Program-made: the position numbers and the translations under genes | NCBI GenBank assembly: GCA_016780345.1 | Contig: JADHLZ010000004.1 | Location: forward strand, 1 to 64,000 | Direction of reading: 5' to 3' | Length of the DNA: 64,000 nucleotides | From: Flavobacteriaceae bacterium | GTDB lineage: Bacteria; Bacteroidota; Bacteroidia; Flavobacteriales; Flavobacteriaceae | In this document: in pieces, positions 1-10,341 of the stretch | Numbering within the stretch: the first letter of the stretch is position 1 | Layout: each line of letters begins with the position of its first letter | Notes under the pieces: model-generated | Told to the model about the DNA's origin: nothing | Database searches by the model: none | What the model saw: only the letters and a program-made list of their open reading frames with translations

Positions 1-42
1 TTGGGTGTTAGAGGAAAAAATTTATCTCAAATAAAAAAATAC

Positions 43-1077
43 ATGAATAAGAAATTTGTTATTATTACTGTTTTTGTTGTGTCAATAGGTTATCTATTGA
101 ATAGCACAGGGTTTTTTAGATCAATTGAAAAAAGCTTTGATGGTAATATTATAAAAAAAGTTAATCTTAAAGGTGCAGAAGACATAACTATAAACCATAT
201 AGATAGTTTTGCTATAATTTCAGCTACCAACAGAAAGAACCTGCCTGCAATTGATCAGGAAACTGGTGGATTATATTTTTTAGACTTGAAAGATATCAAC
301 TCAAAACCTGTACTATTAACTAAAAATTTTAATAAACCATTTGCTCCGCATGGAATATCAATTTATTCAAAAAATAATATAACAACTATAGCTGCTGTAA
401 ATCATACATTGGATGGTGAATTCATTGAAATATTCGAATTAAATAACATGAAATTAACTCATGTTAAATCATTGTACAATGATCTGATTTTAGCTCCAAA
501 TGATATTGTTTTATTAGACGATAAAACTTTTTACTTCACCAATGATCATAAATTTAAAACTGGTTTTATGAGATTAATTGAAGAAAATATGGGTCTGTCC
601 TTATCGAATGTAATTTATTATAATGGTCGAAGTTTTAAAGAAGTTGCAACAGGAATATCCTATGCTAATGGTATAAATTATGATGAAAATAGAAACTTGA
701 TTTTTGTTGCTTCACCAAGAAAGTTTGAAATAAAAGTATATAAAAAAGAACTGGACAATTCTTTAACTTTTTTAGAGAATATATATTGTGGTAGTGGTAT
801 TGATAACATAGAATTTGATTTAAAAAACAACCTATGGGCTGGAGCACACCCAAATCTTTTACATTTTTCATCATATACTTTAGGTTACAATAAAACATCT
901 CCATCAGAAATTCTAAAAATTCAATATAAGGGTAAAAATAATTATCAAGTTGATACTGTTTACTTAGAAAATGGTGAAGAAATGTCTGGAGCAACAGTAG
1001 CAGCCCCATTTAACAATTTATTGCTAGTTGGTAATGTGTTTGATAAACATTTTTTGATTTTAGAAACTTCTAATTAG
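43..1077 (+). CDS. Paraoxonase (PON) family lactonase/arylesterase
   Basis: A 344-residue protein with an N-terminal hydrophobic anchor or signal (residues 4-19) followed by a six-bladed propeller of the PON type. Every functional PON1 position I can align is present: calcium ligands E46/D47 (GAED), N167 (FTNDH), N209 (ANGIN) and D254/N255 (DNI), and the two active-site histidines H103 (PHGIS) and H121 (VNH). The WAGAHPN segment near 265-271 also matches. Known PONs are Ca-dependent lactonases, so hydrolysis of lactones is the likely reaction; the natural substrate is unknown. The frame is open to the window edge with a TTG at base 1, but the ATG at 43 gives the normal basic-then-hydrophobic start. 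It converges on sdhB; the two stop codons overlap by 4 bp. Confidence 0.85.
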   Translation: MNKKFVIITVFVVSIGYLLNSTGFFRSIEKSFDGNIIKKVNLKGAEDITINHIDSFAIISATNRKNLPAIDQETGGLYFLDLKDINSKPVLLTKNFNKPFAPHGISIYSKNNITTIAAVNHTLDGEFIEIFELNNMKLTHVKSLYNDLILAPNDIVLLDDKTFYFTNDHKFKTGFMRLIEENMGLSLSNVIYYNGRSFKEVATGISYANGINYDENRNLIFVASPRKFEIKVYKKELDNSLTFLENIYCGSGIDNIEFDLKNNLWAGAHPNLLHFSSYTLGYNKTSPSEILKIQYKGKNNYQVDTVYLENGEEMSGATVAAPFNNLLLVGNVFDKHFLILETSN

Positions 1078-1820
1078 GATGAAAATTTAGCTTTTAAATA
1101 ATCTCTATTCATTCTAGCTATATTTTCTAAAGAAATTCCTTTAGGACATTCAACTTCACAAGCACCAGTGTTTGTGCAATTACCAAAACCTTCATCGTCC
1201 ATTTGTTTCACCATATTAAGGACTCTTTCGTTGGCTTCAACTTGTCCTTGAGGAAGTAATGAAAACTGGGAAACCTTTGCAGAAACAAACAACATTGCAC
1301 TAGAATTTTTACATGTAGCAACACATGCTCCACAACCTATACAAGTGGCTGCATCAAAAGCTTTATCGGCTTTATTTTTATCTATAGGAATTGAATTGGC
1401 ATCTTGGGTATTACCAGATGTATTAATAGAAATAAATCCGCCGGCATGTTGTATTCTATCAAAGGAAGATCTATCTACTACTAAATCCTTTATTACTGGA
1501 AATGTGTTTGATCTAAAAGGTTCAATAAAAATTGTATCTCCATCTTGAAATTTCCTCATGTGTAATTGACAAGTAGTAACCAGTCTATCAGGCCCATGAG
1601 CTTCTCCATTAATAAACATTGAGCATGATCCACATATGCCTTCCCTACAATCGTGATCAAAAGCAACTGGATCTAATCCCTGGGATGTTAATTCTTCGTT
1701 TAAAACATCCATCATCTCTAAAAAAGACATATCAGGAGAAATATTATCGATATCGTAGGATACCATTTTCCCTTTATCTTGATTATTTTTTTGACGCCAA
1801 ATCTTTAGTTTTAATTTCAT
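1074..1820 (-). CDS. sdhB: Succinate dehydrogenase/fumarate reductase iron-sulfur subunit
   Basis: 248 residues. The N-terminal ferredoxin domain carries the [2Fe-2S] cysteines C58, C63, C66 and C84; the C-terminal domain has [11 protein letters not shown] (C160, C163, C166, C170) and C215/C221/C225 for the [4Fe-4S] and [3Fe-4S] clusters. It transfers electrons from the SdhA flavin to the membrane quinone site in complex II. It is the last gene of a leftward sdhC-sdhA-sdhB unit and starts directly after the sdhA stop with no spacer. Its stop overlaps the stop of the convergent lactonase gene. The length and the separate b-type cytochrome gene fit the Bacteroidota/Bacillus type of complex II. 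Confidence 0.96.
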   Translation of the reverse strand: MKLKLKIWRQKNNQDKGKMVSYDIDNISPDMSFLEMMDVLNEELTSQGLDPVAFDHDCREGICGSCSMFINGEAHGPDRLVTTCQLHMRKFQDGDTIFIEPFRSNTFPVIKDLVVDRSSFDRIQHAGGFISINTSGNTQDANSIPIDKNKADKAFDAATCIGCGACVATCKNSSAMLFVSAKVSQFSLLPQGQVEANERVLNMVKQMDDEGFGNCTNTGACEVECPKGISLENIARMNRDYLKAKFSS

Positions 1821-3824
1821 TTATTTGTAAGATCTGGTTTTTAATTCAATATTTTCATATTTCAAATCTTCTTTATGCAAAATTGCATTGGAAGGCTGTC
1901 CATTATATTCCCATGCTGACACAAATGTAAAATTTTTATCATCTCTCATGGCTTCACCTTCTTTTGATTGATATTCTTCTCTAAAGTGACCTCCACATGA
2001 TTCAGATCTTTCCAGAGCATCTTTAGCAAATAATTCTCCTAGTTCTAAAAAGTCAGATACTCGTATAGCTTTGGCCAATGACTCATTAAATGAATTTGCA
2101 TTACCTGGAACCAAGACTTTTTTATAAAAATCTTCTCTTAGAGATTTGATTTCATTTATAGCTTCTTTTAACCCTTTTTCATTTCTTGACATTCCGCATT
2201 TATTCCATATGATTTTACCAAGTTTTTTGTGAAAATAATCTACAGTTTTAGAACCTTTATTATTGATAAGGTAATCTATTTTGTCTTTTACTAATTTTTC
2301 GGCTTCATCAAACTCTTTAGAATGAATTGAAATCGGCCCAGTTCTAATATCATCAGCTAAATAATCTCCAATAGTATAAGGAAGAACAAAATAACCATCT
2401 GCAAGACCTTGCATTAAAGCAGAAGCACCAAGTCTATTAGCTCCATGATCAGAAAAATTAGCTTCCCCAATAGCAAAACAACCAGGAATTGTTGTCATTA
2501 AGTTATAGTCAACCCAGATACCGCCCATTGTATAATGAACAGCTGGGTAAATCATCATTGGAGTATCGTATGGATTTTGATCAACAATTTTTTCATACAT
2601 CTGAAATAGGTTTCCGTATTTTGATTTAATTATTTCTTTGCCAAGCTCTTGAACTAATTTTTCATCATTTTCATTTAAACCTTTAACATGAGCTTTTTCT
2701 TTACCATATCTAATGATTGCAGAAGCAAAATCTAAAAAAACAGCTTCACCAGTTTTATTAACTCCAAAACCTGCATCACACCTTTCTTTTGCAGCTCTAG
2801 AAGCAACATCTCTCGGAACTAAATTACCAAAAGCTGGATATCTACGTTCCAAATAATAATCCCTTTCATCTTCAGATAAATCAGTTGGTTTTAATTTTCC
2901 TTCTCGAATGGCAGCAGCATCTGATTTTGACTTAGGAACCCATATTCTACCATCATTTCTAAGAGATTCTGACATTAGTGTAAGCTTAGATTGATGATCA
3001 CCCGATACAGGTATACATGTTGGATGAATTTGAGTAAAACATGGATTTGCAAAATAGGCTCCTTTTTTATGAATTTTCCAAGATGCTGACACATTACTTC
3101 CCATTGCGTTTGTAGAAAGATAAAATAAGTTGCCGTAACCTCCTGAAGCTATTACAACAGCGTGAGCAGAATGTCTTTCAATTTTACCATCAATAAGATT
3201 TCTAGTAATAATACCCCTTGCTTTACCATCAACTAATACTAAGTCCATCATTTCGTGACGATTATACATTTGTATTTTTCCTCTGGCAATTTGACGATTC
3301 ATTGCTGAATATGCTCCAAGTAATAATTGCTGACCTGTTTGCCCTTTAGCATAAAATGTTCTTGAAACTAATACTCCTCCAAATGATCTGTTATCGAGCA
3401 ATCCTCCATAATCCCTAGCAAAAGGAACACCTTGAGCTACACATTGATCAATAATATTGGCTGAAACTTCTGCCAAACGGTAAACATTGGCCTCTCTAGA
3501 TCTATAATCTCCACCTTTAACTGTATCGTAAAATAATCTGTAAACCGAATCACCATCACCCTGATAATTTTTTGCTGCATTAATTCCTCCTTGAGCAGCA
3601 ATAGAATGAGCTCTTCTTGGTGAGTCTTGGAAACAAAAAGATTTAACATTATAACCAAGTTCAGCTAAAGTTGCAGAAGCAGATCCTCCAGCAAGTCCAG
3701 TTCCTACTACTATAACATCAATTTGTCTTTTATTAGCTGGACTAACTAAACGTATATTATTTTTATGATTTGTCCATTTTTCTGAAATTGGTCCTTTTGG
3801 AATTTTTGAATTTAATTTAGACAT
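1821..3824 (-). CDS. sdhA: Succinate dehydrogenase/fumarate reductase flavoprotein subunit
   Basis: 667-residue catalytic subunit of complex II, oxidising succinate to fumarate. It shows a Rossmann FAD motif ([12 protein letters not shown]) near residue 40, the covalent-FAD histidine in [10 protein letters not shown], the substrate-loop [12 protein letters not shown] and the C-terminal ANRLGASAL flavin segment. The length (about 80 residues longer than the E. coli subunit) is usual for the Bacillus/Wolinella-type enzyme. It lies 3 bp downstream of sdhC and abuts sdhB, so one transcript from the promoter before sdhC is expected. The direction in vivo (succinate oxidation) is inferred from the aerobic gene setting (SCO1, HemF). 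Confidence 0.97.
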   Translation of the reverse strand: MSKLNSKIPKGPISEKWTNHKNNIRLVSPANKRQIDVIVVGTGLAGGSASATLAELGYNVKSFCFQDSPRRAHSIAAQGGINAAKNYQGDGDSVYRLFYDTVKGGDYRSREANVYRLAEVSANIIDQCVAQGVPFARDYGGLLDNRSFGGVLVSRTFYAKGQTGQQLLLGAYSAMNRQIARGKIQMYNRHEMMDLVLVDGKARGIITRNLIDGKIERHSAHAVVIASGGYGNLFYLSTNAMGSNVSASWKIHKKGAYFANPCFTQIHPTCIPVSGDHQSKLTLMSESLRNDGRIWVPKSKSDAAAIREGKLKPTDLSEDERDYYLERRYPAFGNLVPRDVASRAAKERCDAGFGVNKTGEAVFLDFASAIIRYGKEKAHVKGLNENDEKLVQELGKEIIKSKYGNLFQMYEKIVDQNPYDTPMMIYPAVHYTMGGIWVDYNLMTTIPGCFAIGEANFSDHGANRLGASALMQGLADGYFVLPYTIGDYLADDIRTGPISIHSKEFDEAEKLVKDKIDYLINNKGSKTVDYFHKKLGKIIWNKCGMSRNEKGLKEAINEIKSLREDFYKKVLVPGNANSFNESLAKAIRVSDFLELGELFAKDALERSESCGGHFREEYQSKEGEAMRDDKNFTFVSAWEYNGQPSNAILHKEDLKYENIELKTRSYK

Positions 3825-3827
3825 AAA

Positions 3828-4487
3828 TCAATGATTTAAGTAATGAAATATTGCAATAAAACTAAAGCCAAAAGGAATACCAATTGAATATATTGTAGTA
3901 ACTATTTTGATTATAAAATTATACTTATTGTTTATACCCATTGATTGAAAAGAGGAAGAAAAGCCATGTAATAAATGAAGTGATAAAAAAAAGAATGAAA
4001 CAACATAAATTATAACCTTGTTCAAGTCTTCAAACTTATGAGTTAGTTCAGAATAGTATCTATTAGAATCGTCTGGAAGAAATTCAACATATTTATATTT
4101 CATTTCCGGAATCCAAAAATCGTAAAAATGCAAACCTAAAAAAGACAAAATAACTAACCCTGAAATTATCATATTTCTAGACATCCAACTTGCATTACTT
4201 GATCCTTTATATTTTACATATTTTATATTCCTCGAAGCTCTATTTTTGAAATCCAATACAAAGCCCATAACAAAATGAAATATTACTCCAAAAATTAATA
4301 TAGGCTGAGCAATAAATTGAACAATAAAGTTTGTTCCCATAAAATGCGAAAACTGATTGAAAATTTCCTCACTAAATACTGATGTTATATTAATAATGAA
4401 ATGTTGAAATAAAAACACAATTAAAAAAAAACCAGACAGAGCCATGGCAAATTTTTTAATTATAGAAGATTGAATTACACTAGTCAA
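3828..4487 (-). CDS. sdhC: Succinate dehydrogenase cytochrome b subunit
   Basis: 219-residue integral membrane protein with five predicted helices (near residues 11-32, 56-78, 107-125, 157-176 and 192-215). Conserved histidines in or near helices (such as H29 in FQHFIIN, H67 in IFHFVMG, H120 in GLHFYDF and H172 in LHLLHGF) suit di-heme b binding. It anchors SdhAB and passes electrons to menaquinone in this family. It is the first gene of sdhCAB, preceded by a good Bacteroidota promoter (4511-4541), with a leader of roughly 20 nt. No SdhD is present, as expected for the single-anchor type. Confidence 0.93.
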   Translation of the reverse strand: MTSVIQSSIIKKFAMALSGFFLIVFLFQHFIINITSVFSEEIFNQFSHFMGTNFIVQFIAQPILIFGVIFHFVMGFVLDFKNRASRNIKYVKYKGSSNASWMSRNMIISGLVILSFLGLHFYDFWIPEMKYKYVEFLPDDSNRYYSELTHKFEDLNKVIIYVVSFFFLSLHLLHGFSSSFQSMGINNKYNFIIKIVTTIYSIGIPFGFSFIAIFHYLNH

Positions 4488-4510
4488 TATAAAAGTTTTA
4501 TATTATTTTA

Positions 4511-4541
4511 CAAAATTAATCCTTGTTCGTTTACAAGACAA
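4511..4541 (-). promoter_or_regulatory. Promoter of sdhCAB
   Basis: On the minus strand a TTG (4541-4539) lies 20 nt before TAATTTTG (4518-4511), matching the Bacteroidota pattern TTG/TTTG - about 20 - TAnnTTTG. The sdhC ATG follows 23 nt downstream. Seen in sequence; function inferred. Confidence 0.6.
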
Positions 4542-4555
4542 TAAAAATCCAACTT

Positions 4556-7375
4556 TTATTTGATTTTAAATTTCTTTGAAATTTTGCCAAGCTCTAAAAT
4601 ATATTCACCTTGCTTGAGAAAATAATTACCATTATCTGACTTGTAAAAATTATTTTTATTTTTCTTATTAATAAAAGTAGGTGAAAACTCAATAGGAACC
4701 TCAAAAGACTGAAATCCTATATCTAAATTAATTTCTTTGCTGTAAATTAATTTCTTGTTCACTTCAAATAACTTTAAGGTTTTAGTAGACTTCTCGTTTG
4801 AAAAAACATGAAAAAATTTATTAGGTTTTTCAAATTTTGACCAATTATAAGTTCTCTTTCCCCATCTTGGTGACAAATTTATATCAGGTATATTTAAATA
4901 ATAAGTTTGATATTTGATTTTGGATTCTGACAAGTACGAATAAATTACAGATAAATCAGTTTTATAAATTGATCTGCCATGAGTAGCTATCAAAAGGTCT
5001 TTATTATCTTTTTGAATTACTAAATCGTGTACTGCAACTTTATTTAGTCCATTACTAAATAAATTCCATTTTTTTCCTTGATCCAAACTAATATAGGCAC
5101 CATTATCCGTTCCAACATATATTACATTTTCATAAAACGGATCCTCTTTAACAACATTTACTGGTGAATGAGGGAGTTTATTTCCTATTTCAATCCAACT
5201 CTCGCCGTTATTATCTGTATAGTAAACATATGACTTAAAATCGTCAAATCTATATCCATTTAATGAAACATAAATTCTATCTTCTTTATGTTTGGAAAAA
5301 GTCACTCTGCTGATCCATAAATTTTCAGGAAGATTTTTTGATATTAATTTCCATGAGTTTCCTGCATCACTAGATAATTGAATTAAACCATCATCAGTTC
5401 CAACTACTAATTTTCCAAACTTAAAAGCAGACTCATCAATAGCTGATATTGTACCGTATGGAACATTTCCTTTTTTAATTCCATTTGTTAAATCCCTAGA
5501 TTTAAAACTCCAATTATCTCCTCTATCAAAAGAAACGTGAAGTTTATTACTTCCTAAATAAATAATATCCTGGTTGTGGGAAGAAAGTAAAATAGGTGTT
5601 TGCCAATTAAATCTCAAAGGGGTTTCTCCCAAATCATGTTTAGGTTTTATATACTTCCTGCTTTCATTTCCTAAGTTTAATCTGTAATAAACTCCAAACT
5701 GAGACCCAGTGTAAACAATGTTTGAATCTCTATTATCTATCTGAACTTGCATCCCGTCCCCACCCATAATAGACTTCCAATTGTTATGACCAGATTGATG
5801 CCAGCTTGGACTTTCAACTGATTTATTACTTGCCATCCATACACCATTATCTTGTAAACCTCCATAAACATTATATGGTTTCTCATTATCAACATTTATT
5901 GTATAAAACTGCCCTACACTTGGTTGATTTAATTTTATCCAATTAGATCCATTATCGTAGCTTATGTTAACTCCTCCATCATTTCCGTTAATCAAATGAT
6001 TTGGATTTGAAGGATTGATCCATAAATCATGATGATCTACATGTACGTTTGGATAGTCAATAGATTCATAAGTAATTCCACCATCCATTGATTTTATAAA
6101 TGGAACCCCATAAATATAAATATGATCTCTATTATGGGGTGAAACGTGAATTCTTCCAAAATAGTATCCGTAGGTATTATATAACCTATCCAAATAATAT
6201 GAATTTTTTAAACTCCAAGTCAATCCTGCATCATCACTTCGATATACTTGAGCTCCTATTATTGGGGTTTCAAACATGACAGTATTTGCATCCTCTAAAT
6301 AATATTTCAAATCAGAGGGTTTTACTTTATTGTCTTTGACTAGTTCCTTAACAGATTTTGCTGTATATTTTTTGGGAAAATTATTTTTTCTTAAAAACGA
6401 ATTCATTTTAGAATCATCAAGCAGCAGAAATTCTTCCTTAGAAAACTTTTCAAAATCATTTTTTTTAAATTCATTTGTTTTAATACTCTCGACGGATTTT
6501 GTCCTTCTAAACTGATTGTCTACTATCGCATATACTGTATTACTGTCAAATACAGCCAATCCAATTCTTCCAACTCCCTCACCAATTGGGAAACCACTAT
6601 TTTGATCTGAGATTAAATTCCAAGTTTGACCAGAATCTATTGACTTATATATTCCAGAATTTTTCCCACTTCCAACAAAATCCCAGGCTTTTCTATGTTT
6701 TTGCCAAGAAGAAGCGTATTGAACGTTAAAATCATTAGGATTTATTTCTAAATCTATAATTCCAGTAACATCATCAATATAAAGAGTTTTTTTCCATGTT
6801 TTTCCTCCATTTGTAGTTTTAAAAATTCCTCTTTCAGTATTTCTTGAATAAAGATGGCCTAGAACTGCAACAACAATTTCATCAGAATTATCTGGGTTAA
6901 TCTTAACTTTTCCAATGTGATGAGAATCATTAAGTCCAATGTTTGTCCAATTCTTCCCATTATCTATTGACTTTAAAATTCCAATCCCCGCATAAGAAGA
7001 TCTTGAAGAATTATTTTCACCTGTTCCAACTATAATTGTTCTAGTATTCCAATTGATATCAAAGTCTCCAATATTTTGAGTATTGGAATTGTCCATGATA
7101 GGAATGAAAGTTGTTCCATTATTAGTTGTGTGCCATAATCCACCAGAAGCATATGCAACATAAAATTCTGTTGGATCATCAGGGTTAACCTCTATATCAG
7201 TAACTCTTCCACTCATAACACTTGGACCAATATTGACAAACTCAATATTTTTAACCAAAGAATTATGCGCAAGGTCGTTTTGATATTTTATACTTTTTAT
7301 TATTTCATTTGAACTTGTTGCTTTTTGAGAATAAGAAAAAATTGATGCTGCAAATAATAAAATAAAGAGTCTCAT
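4556..7375 (-). CDS. Secreted VPS10/BNR-type beta-propeller protein
   Basis: 939 residues starting with a signal peptide (about 1-16, cleaved after FSYS). The body is made of many short Asp-box-like repeats of the S-x-D-x-G-x-T/S-W type (for example KSIDNGKNW, KTTNGGKTW, KSIDSGQTW, RSDDAGLTW, SFDRGDNW, YTDNNGESW, SLDQGKKW), which are the blade-closing loops of sialidase/sortilin-like propellers. A charged helical insertion near 300-365 interrupts the propeller. Such proteins are widespread in flavobacteria and usually labelled glycosyl hydrolase or sortilin-like; no catalytic residues can be assigned here, so the role (binding or hydrolysis of extracellular polymers) stays open. It is transcribed alone, upstream of sdhC by 68 bp and divergent from the aminopeptidase. 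Confidence 0.8.
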   Translation of the reverse strand: MRLFILLFAASIFSYSQKATSSNEIIKSIKYQNDLAHNSLVKNIEFVNIGPSVMSGRVTDIEVNPDDPTEFYVAYASGGLWHTTNNGTTFIPIMDNSNTQNIGDFDINWNTRTIIVGTGENNSSRSSYAGIGILKSIDNGKNWTNIGLNDSHHIGKVKINPDNSDEIVVAVLGHLYSRNTERGIFKTTNGGKTWKKTLYIDDVTGIIDLEINPNDFNVQYASSWQKHRKAWDFVGSGKNSGIYKSIDSGQTWNLISDQNSGFPIGEGVGRIGLAVFDSNTVYAIVDNQFRRTKSVESIKTNEFKKNDFEKFSKEEFLLLDDSKMNSFLRKNNFPKKYTAKSVKELVKDNKVKPSDLKYYLEDANTVMFETPIIGAQVYRSDDAGLTWSLKNSYYLDRLYNTYGYYFGRIHVSPHNRDHIYIYGVPFIKSMDGGITYESIDYPNVHVDHHDLWINPSNPNHLINGNDGGVNISYDNGSNWIKLNQPSVGQFYTINVDNEKPYNVYGGLQDNGVWMASNKSVESPSWHQSGHNNWKSIMGGDGMQVQIDNRDSNIVYTGSQFGVYYRLNLGNESRKYIKPKHDLGETPLRFNWQTPILLSSHNQDIIYLGSNKLHVSFDRGDNWSFKSRDLTNGIKKGNVPYGTISAIDESAFKFGKLVVGTDDGLIQLSSDAGNSWKLISKNLPENLWISRVTFSKHKEDRIYVSLNGYRFDDFKSYVYYTDNNGESWIEIGNKLPHSPVNVVKEDPFYENVIYVGTDNGAYISLDQGKKWNLFSNGLNKVAVHDLVIQKDNKDLLIATHGRSIYKTDLSVIYSYLSESKIKYQTYYLNIPDINLSPRWGKRTYNWSKFEKPNKFFHVFSNEKSTKTLKLFEVNKKLIYSKEINLDIGFQSFEVPIEFSPTFINKKNKNNFYKSDNGNYFLKQGEYILELGKISKKFKIK

Positions 7376-7425
7376 GTAATTAAAATTAAGTTTATTATAG
7401 ATTCTATGTTGTAGGCTAAATATAC

Positions 7426-7433
7426 TATTTTTG
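7426..7433 (+). promoter_or_regulatory. -7 box for the aminopeptidase/SCO unit
   Basis: TATTTTTG matches TAnnTTTG and lies 11 nt before the ATG at 7445, the same short leader seen at other promoters of this window. No convincing -33 element at the usual distance. Confidence 0.45.
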
Positions 7434-7444
7434 AATTTTAAATT

Positions 7445-8737
7445 ATGATGAAATACTTTCCTATTGATAACTCTCTTTTTTTATTAAACAGAAAAAAATT
7501 TATTGCAAAAATGAAAAGCAATAGCATAGCTTTTTTTAACTCAAATGACAAATATCCTGTAAGCGCTGATACTACTTTGCCATTTGAACAGCATAGAGAT
7601 TTATTTTATTTGACTGGAATCAATCAAGAAGAAACAATTTTATTTTTATTTAAAGAAAATGAAAGAGTTTTTAAAGAGATTATATTTCTTACTAAGCCTA
7701 ATGATCTTTTAACGCACTGGGAAGGAGCTAGACTAAATAAAAAAAATGCAAAATCAGTTTCTGGTATTTCTGAAATATATTGGTTAAGCGATCTTGAAAA
7801 GATTATTGAAAAATTAATAACTGGTAACGAAATCCTCTATATTAATCAAAACGAGCACTATAGAGCTAAAGTTGAAACTGAAACAAGAGAAGATAGATTT
7901 ACCAATTGGCTTAAAAAAAAATATACTTTCAAAAACTATGAAAGAAGTAATCCAATATTACAAAAATTAAGATCAGTAAAACACCCTATTGAACTTGAAT
8001 TAATTCAAGAAGCTTGTAATATTACTGAAAAAGGCTTTAGAAGAATACTAAACTTTGTTAGACCTGGTGTGTGGGAATATGAAATTGAAGCAGAATTTTC
8101 ATGTGAATTTTTAAAAAATCGTTCTAGAAAATTTGCTTATTCGCCAATAATTGCATCAGGTGTTAATTCAAATATTCTGCATTATATTGAAAACAATAAC
8201 CAATGTAAAGATGGAGATGTTTTGTTGCTTGATGTTGGTGCAGAATATGCTAATTATTCAAGTGATATGACCAGAACAATTCCTGTTTCTGGAAAATTTA
8301 CAAAAAGACAAAAATTAATATATAATTCTGTTCTTCATGTAAAAAACGAAGCTACTAAATTACTTAGACCCGGTATTATTTGGAAAGAACATTATAATGA
8401 AGTAGGTAAAATAATGAGCTCCGAATTATTAAAGCTAGGTCTTATTTCTAAAGCTGATGTTCAGAACCAGACTGAAAAAAATCCAGCCTTTAAAAAGTAT
8501 TTTACACATGGTGTTTCCCATCATCTTGGATTGGATACGCACGATTATGGAGATTTAAATGATCCCATTGAAGAAAATATGGTATTTACAGTGGAGCCAG
8601 GAATATATTTAAAAGACGAAAAATTTGGCATAAGACTTGAAGATAATGTAGTGGTGCAAAAAAACTCTGATCCAATCAATCTTATGAAAAATATTCCAAT
8701 AGAAATTGAGGAAATTGAAGATTTAATGAACGCTTAA
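7445..8737 (+). CDS. pepP: Xaa-Pro aminopeptidase (M24B)
   Basis: 430-residue metallopeptidase that removes N-terminal residues preceding proline. The N-terminal domain (1-170) is of the AMP_N type and the pita-bread catalytic domain (175-425) has the five metal ligands: D263 (LDVGAEY), D274 (SSDMTRT), H359 (THGVSHHLGLDTHD), E384 (TVEPGIYL) and E399 (RLEDNVVV). No signal peptide, so cytoplasmic. Two consecutive ATGs (7445, 7448) are possible starts. It is followed after 10 bp by a SCO1-like gene, apparently in the same transcript, although the two functions are not obviously linked. Confidence 0.94.
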   Translation: MMKYFPIDNSLFLLNRKKFIAKMKSNSIAFFNSNDKYPVSADTTLPFEQHRDLFYLTGINQEETILFLFKENERVFKEIIFLTKPNDLLTHWEGARLNKKNAKSVSGISEIYWLSDLEKIIEKLITGNEILYINQNEHYRAKVETETREDRFTNWLKKKYTFKNYERSNPILQKLRSVKHPIELELIQEACNITEKGFRRILNFVRPGVWEYEIEAEFSCEFLKNRSRKFAYSPIIASGVNSNILHYIENNNQCKDGDVLLLDVGAEYANYSSDMTRTIPVSGKFTKRQKLIYNSVLHVKNEATKLLRPGIIWKEHYNEVGKIMSSELLKLGLISKADVQNQTEKNPAFKKYFTHGVSHHLGLDTHDYGDLNDPIEENMVFTVEPGIYLKDEKFGIRLEDNVVVQKNSDPINLMKNIPIEIEEIEDLMNA

Positions 8738-8747
8738 ATTTTTAAAA

Positions 8748-9431
8748 TTGAATTCGAAGAAAAAATACATTAAAAGATACTGGCCATTTGTGATTACTAT
8801 GATTACTTTTTCAGTAATTGTAATTTGTTCATTTTACTTTGTAAATAAGCCTATAAAAAATTTACCTGTCTACAGTCCATCTATGATTTCAAAAGAACTA
8901 GTGGCTGAGGAAATTCAGTTTGTAAAAAAATATCACAAGATCCAAGATTTTAGTTTATTTAATCAAAACGGAGATATTATAACTCAGGAAGATTATCAAA
9001 ATAAAATTTACGTTGCCGATTTTTTCTTTACAACCTGTCCAACAATTTGTCCAATTATGACCGAAAATATGGGTTATCTTCAAAATAAATTGATTGATAA
9101 ACCTGAAATACTTTTAGTTTCCTTTTCCGTTACACCTGAAATTGATAATGTACAACAATTAAAAAAATATGCTTTAGAAAAAAATATTATTGATTCTAAG
9201 TGGAATTTATTGACAGGAGATAAAAAAGAAATTTATGATTTGGCAAGAAAATCTTACTTAGTAGTTAAAAACGATGGTGATGGAGATAAATACGATATGA
9301 TTCACACTGAAAATTTTGTTCTAGTTGACAAGGAAAAAAGAATTAGAGGATATTATGATGGGACAAACGAACTTGAAATGGATAGGCTACTTGATGATAT
9401 AAAAACACTTGAAAACTCTTACTTAAATTAA
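8748..9431 (+). CDS. SCO1/SenC/PrrC family copper chaperone
   Basis: 227 residues with an N-terminal membrane anchor (about 13-33) and a thioredoxin-fold domain exposed outside the inner membrane. The copper-binding set is complete: C97 and C101 (TTCPTICP) and H186 (MIHTENF). The family delivers Cu to the CuA site of cytochrome c oxidase or acts as a thiol reductase. The start is TTG at 8748, 10 bp after the upstream stop; a later ATG (MITFSV) would cut into the anchor. No oxidase genes are in this window, so the partner is elsewhere. Confidence 0.92.
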   Translation: MNSKKKYIKRYWPFVITMITFSVIVICSFYFVNKPIKNLPVYSPSMISKELVAEEIQFVKKYHKIQDFSLFNQNGDIITQEDYQNKIYVADFFFTTCPTICPIMTENMGYLQNKLIDKPEILLVSFSVTPEIDNVQQLKKYALEKNIIDSKWNLLTGDKKEIYDLARKSYLVVKNDGDGDKYDMIHTENFVLVDKEKRIRGYYDGTNELEMDRLLDDIKTLENSYLN

Positions 9432-9518
9432 AGTGTTTAAATAATATACTCTAGCAAAACTTAAATCATCTGAAATAAGAATAAAAATAAATTTTAAAAA
9501 TATCTTTAACAATATTTC

Positions 9519-10337
9519 TTATCCTAAAGCTACGTCTAAAATCATCATAATTATAAATCCCCCTATAAATCCTAGCGTTGCAATATCGGTATTTTTATCT
9601 AGTTGAGTTTCAGGAATTACTTCCTCCACTACAACAAATATCATTGCCCCAGCTGCAAATGCTAAAGCATAAGGTAAAATAGGAGTAAAAAAAGTTACAG
9701 CTAATGCTCCAATAACTGCAGCAATTGGTTCCACAGCTGCTGATGCTTGACCGTACATAAAACTTTTTCTTTTACTCATACCTTGTCTTCTAAGTGGCAT
9801 TGATACAGCAATTCCCTCAGGAAAATTTTGAATACCTATTCCAATTGCCAAAACAATAGCTCCAGTTAATGAAGCCTCTGGTAAATCTAAAGCCACACCA
9901 CCAAAAAGCACACCTATTGCCAATCCTTCTGGAATATTATGAAGCGTAATTGCTAATGTTAGTAATGTAGATCTGTGCCATGGCGTTTTAATTCCTTCAG
10001 CATCTTTGGAATTAATATGTAAATGTGGCAAGAGTTTGTCTAAACCAAAAATAAATAAAGCTCCTAGAGCAAATCCTACAGCAGCAGGAATTACTTTAAC
10101 GAATCCTTCCCCTTCACTCATTTCAATTCCGGGTGCAAGTAAGCTCCAAAAACTAGCAGCTACCATAACCCCTCCAGTAAAACCTAACATTCCATCTAAA
10201 AAAACTCTATTCATAGTTTTAAATAAAAAAACAAAAGAAGCCCCAAGAGCTGTCATTCCCCAAGTGAATAAAGTTGCATATAATGCTCCTAAAACTGGAT
10301 CTATATTTTGAAAAAAGTTTATTATTTGCTGAAACAT
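9519..10337 (-). CDS. ZIP-family divalent metal transporter
   Basis: 272 residues with about eight membrane helices. The metal path motifs HNIPEG (133-138, helix 4) and QNFPEG (170-175, helix 5) identify the ZIP/ZupT family, which imports Zn, Fe or Mn into the cytoplasm. A cytosolic loop with HLHINSKD (105-112) lies before helix 4. The gene follows the DtxR/MntR-like regulator by 4 bp and must share its transcript, so the imported metal is probably the one sensed by that regulator (Fe or Mn). The exact ion cannot be read from sequence. Confidence 0.92.
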   Translation of the reverse strand: MFQQIINFFQNIDPVLGALYATLFTWGMTALGASFVFLFKTMNRVFLDGMLGFTGGVMVAASFWSLLAPGIEMSEGEGFVKVIPAAVGFALGALFIFGLDKLLPHLHINSKDAEGIKTPWHRSTLLTLAITLHNIPEGLAIGVLFGGVALDLPEASLTGAIVLAIGIGIQNFPEGIAVSMPLRRQGMSKRKSFMYGQASAAVEPIAAVIGALAVTFFTPILPYALAFAAGAMIFVVVEEVIPETQLDKNTDIATLGFIGGFIIMMILDVALG

Positions 10338-10341
10338 ATAA

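Noticed and set aside
1-42. TTG at base 1 as start of the lactonase
   Set aside because: It would put 14 polar residues before the signal anchor; the frame is probably just open upstream by chance.
286-296. TTTAGACTTG similar to the metal-regulator dyad half, inside the lactonase gene
   Set aside because: Lies within coding sequence, lacks the second arm; chance match.
9500-9512. Single TTAACA-like hexamer downstream of the ZIP gene
   Set aside because: Isolated, no second hexamer at 11 bp and not in a promoter position.
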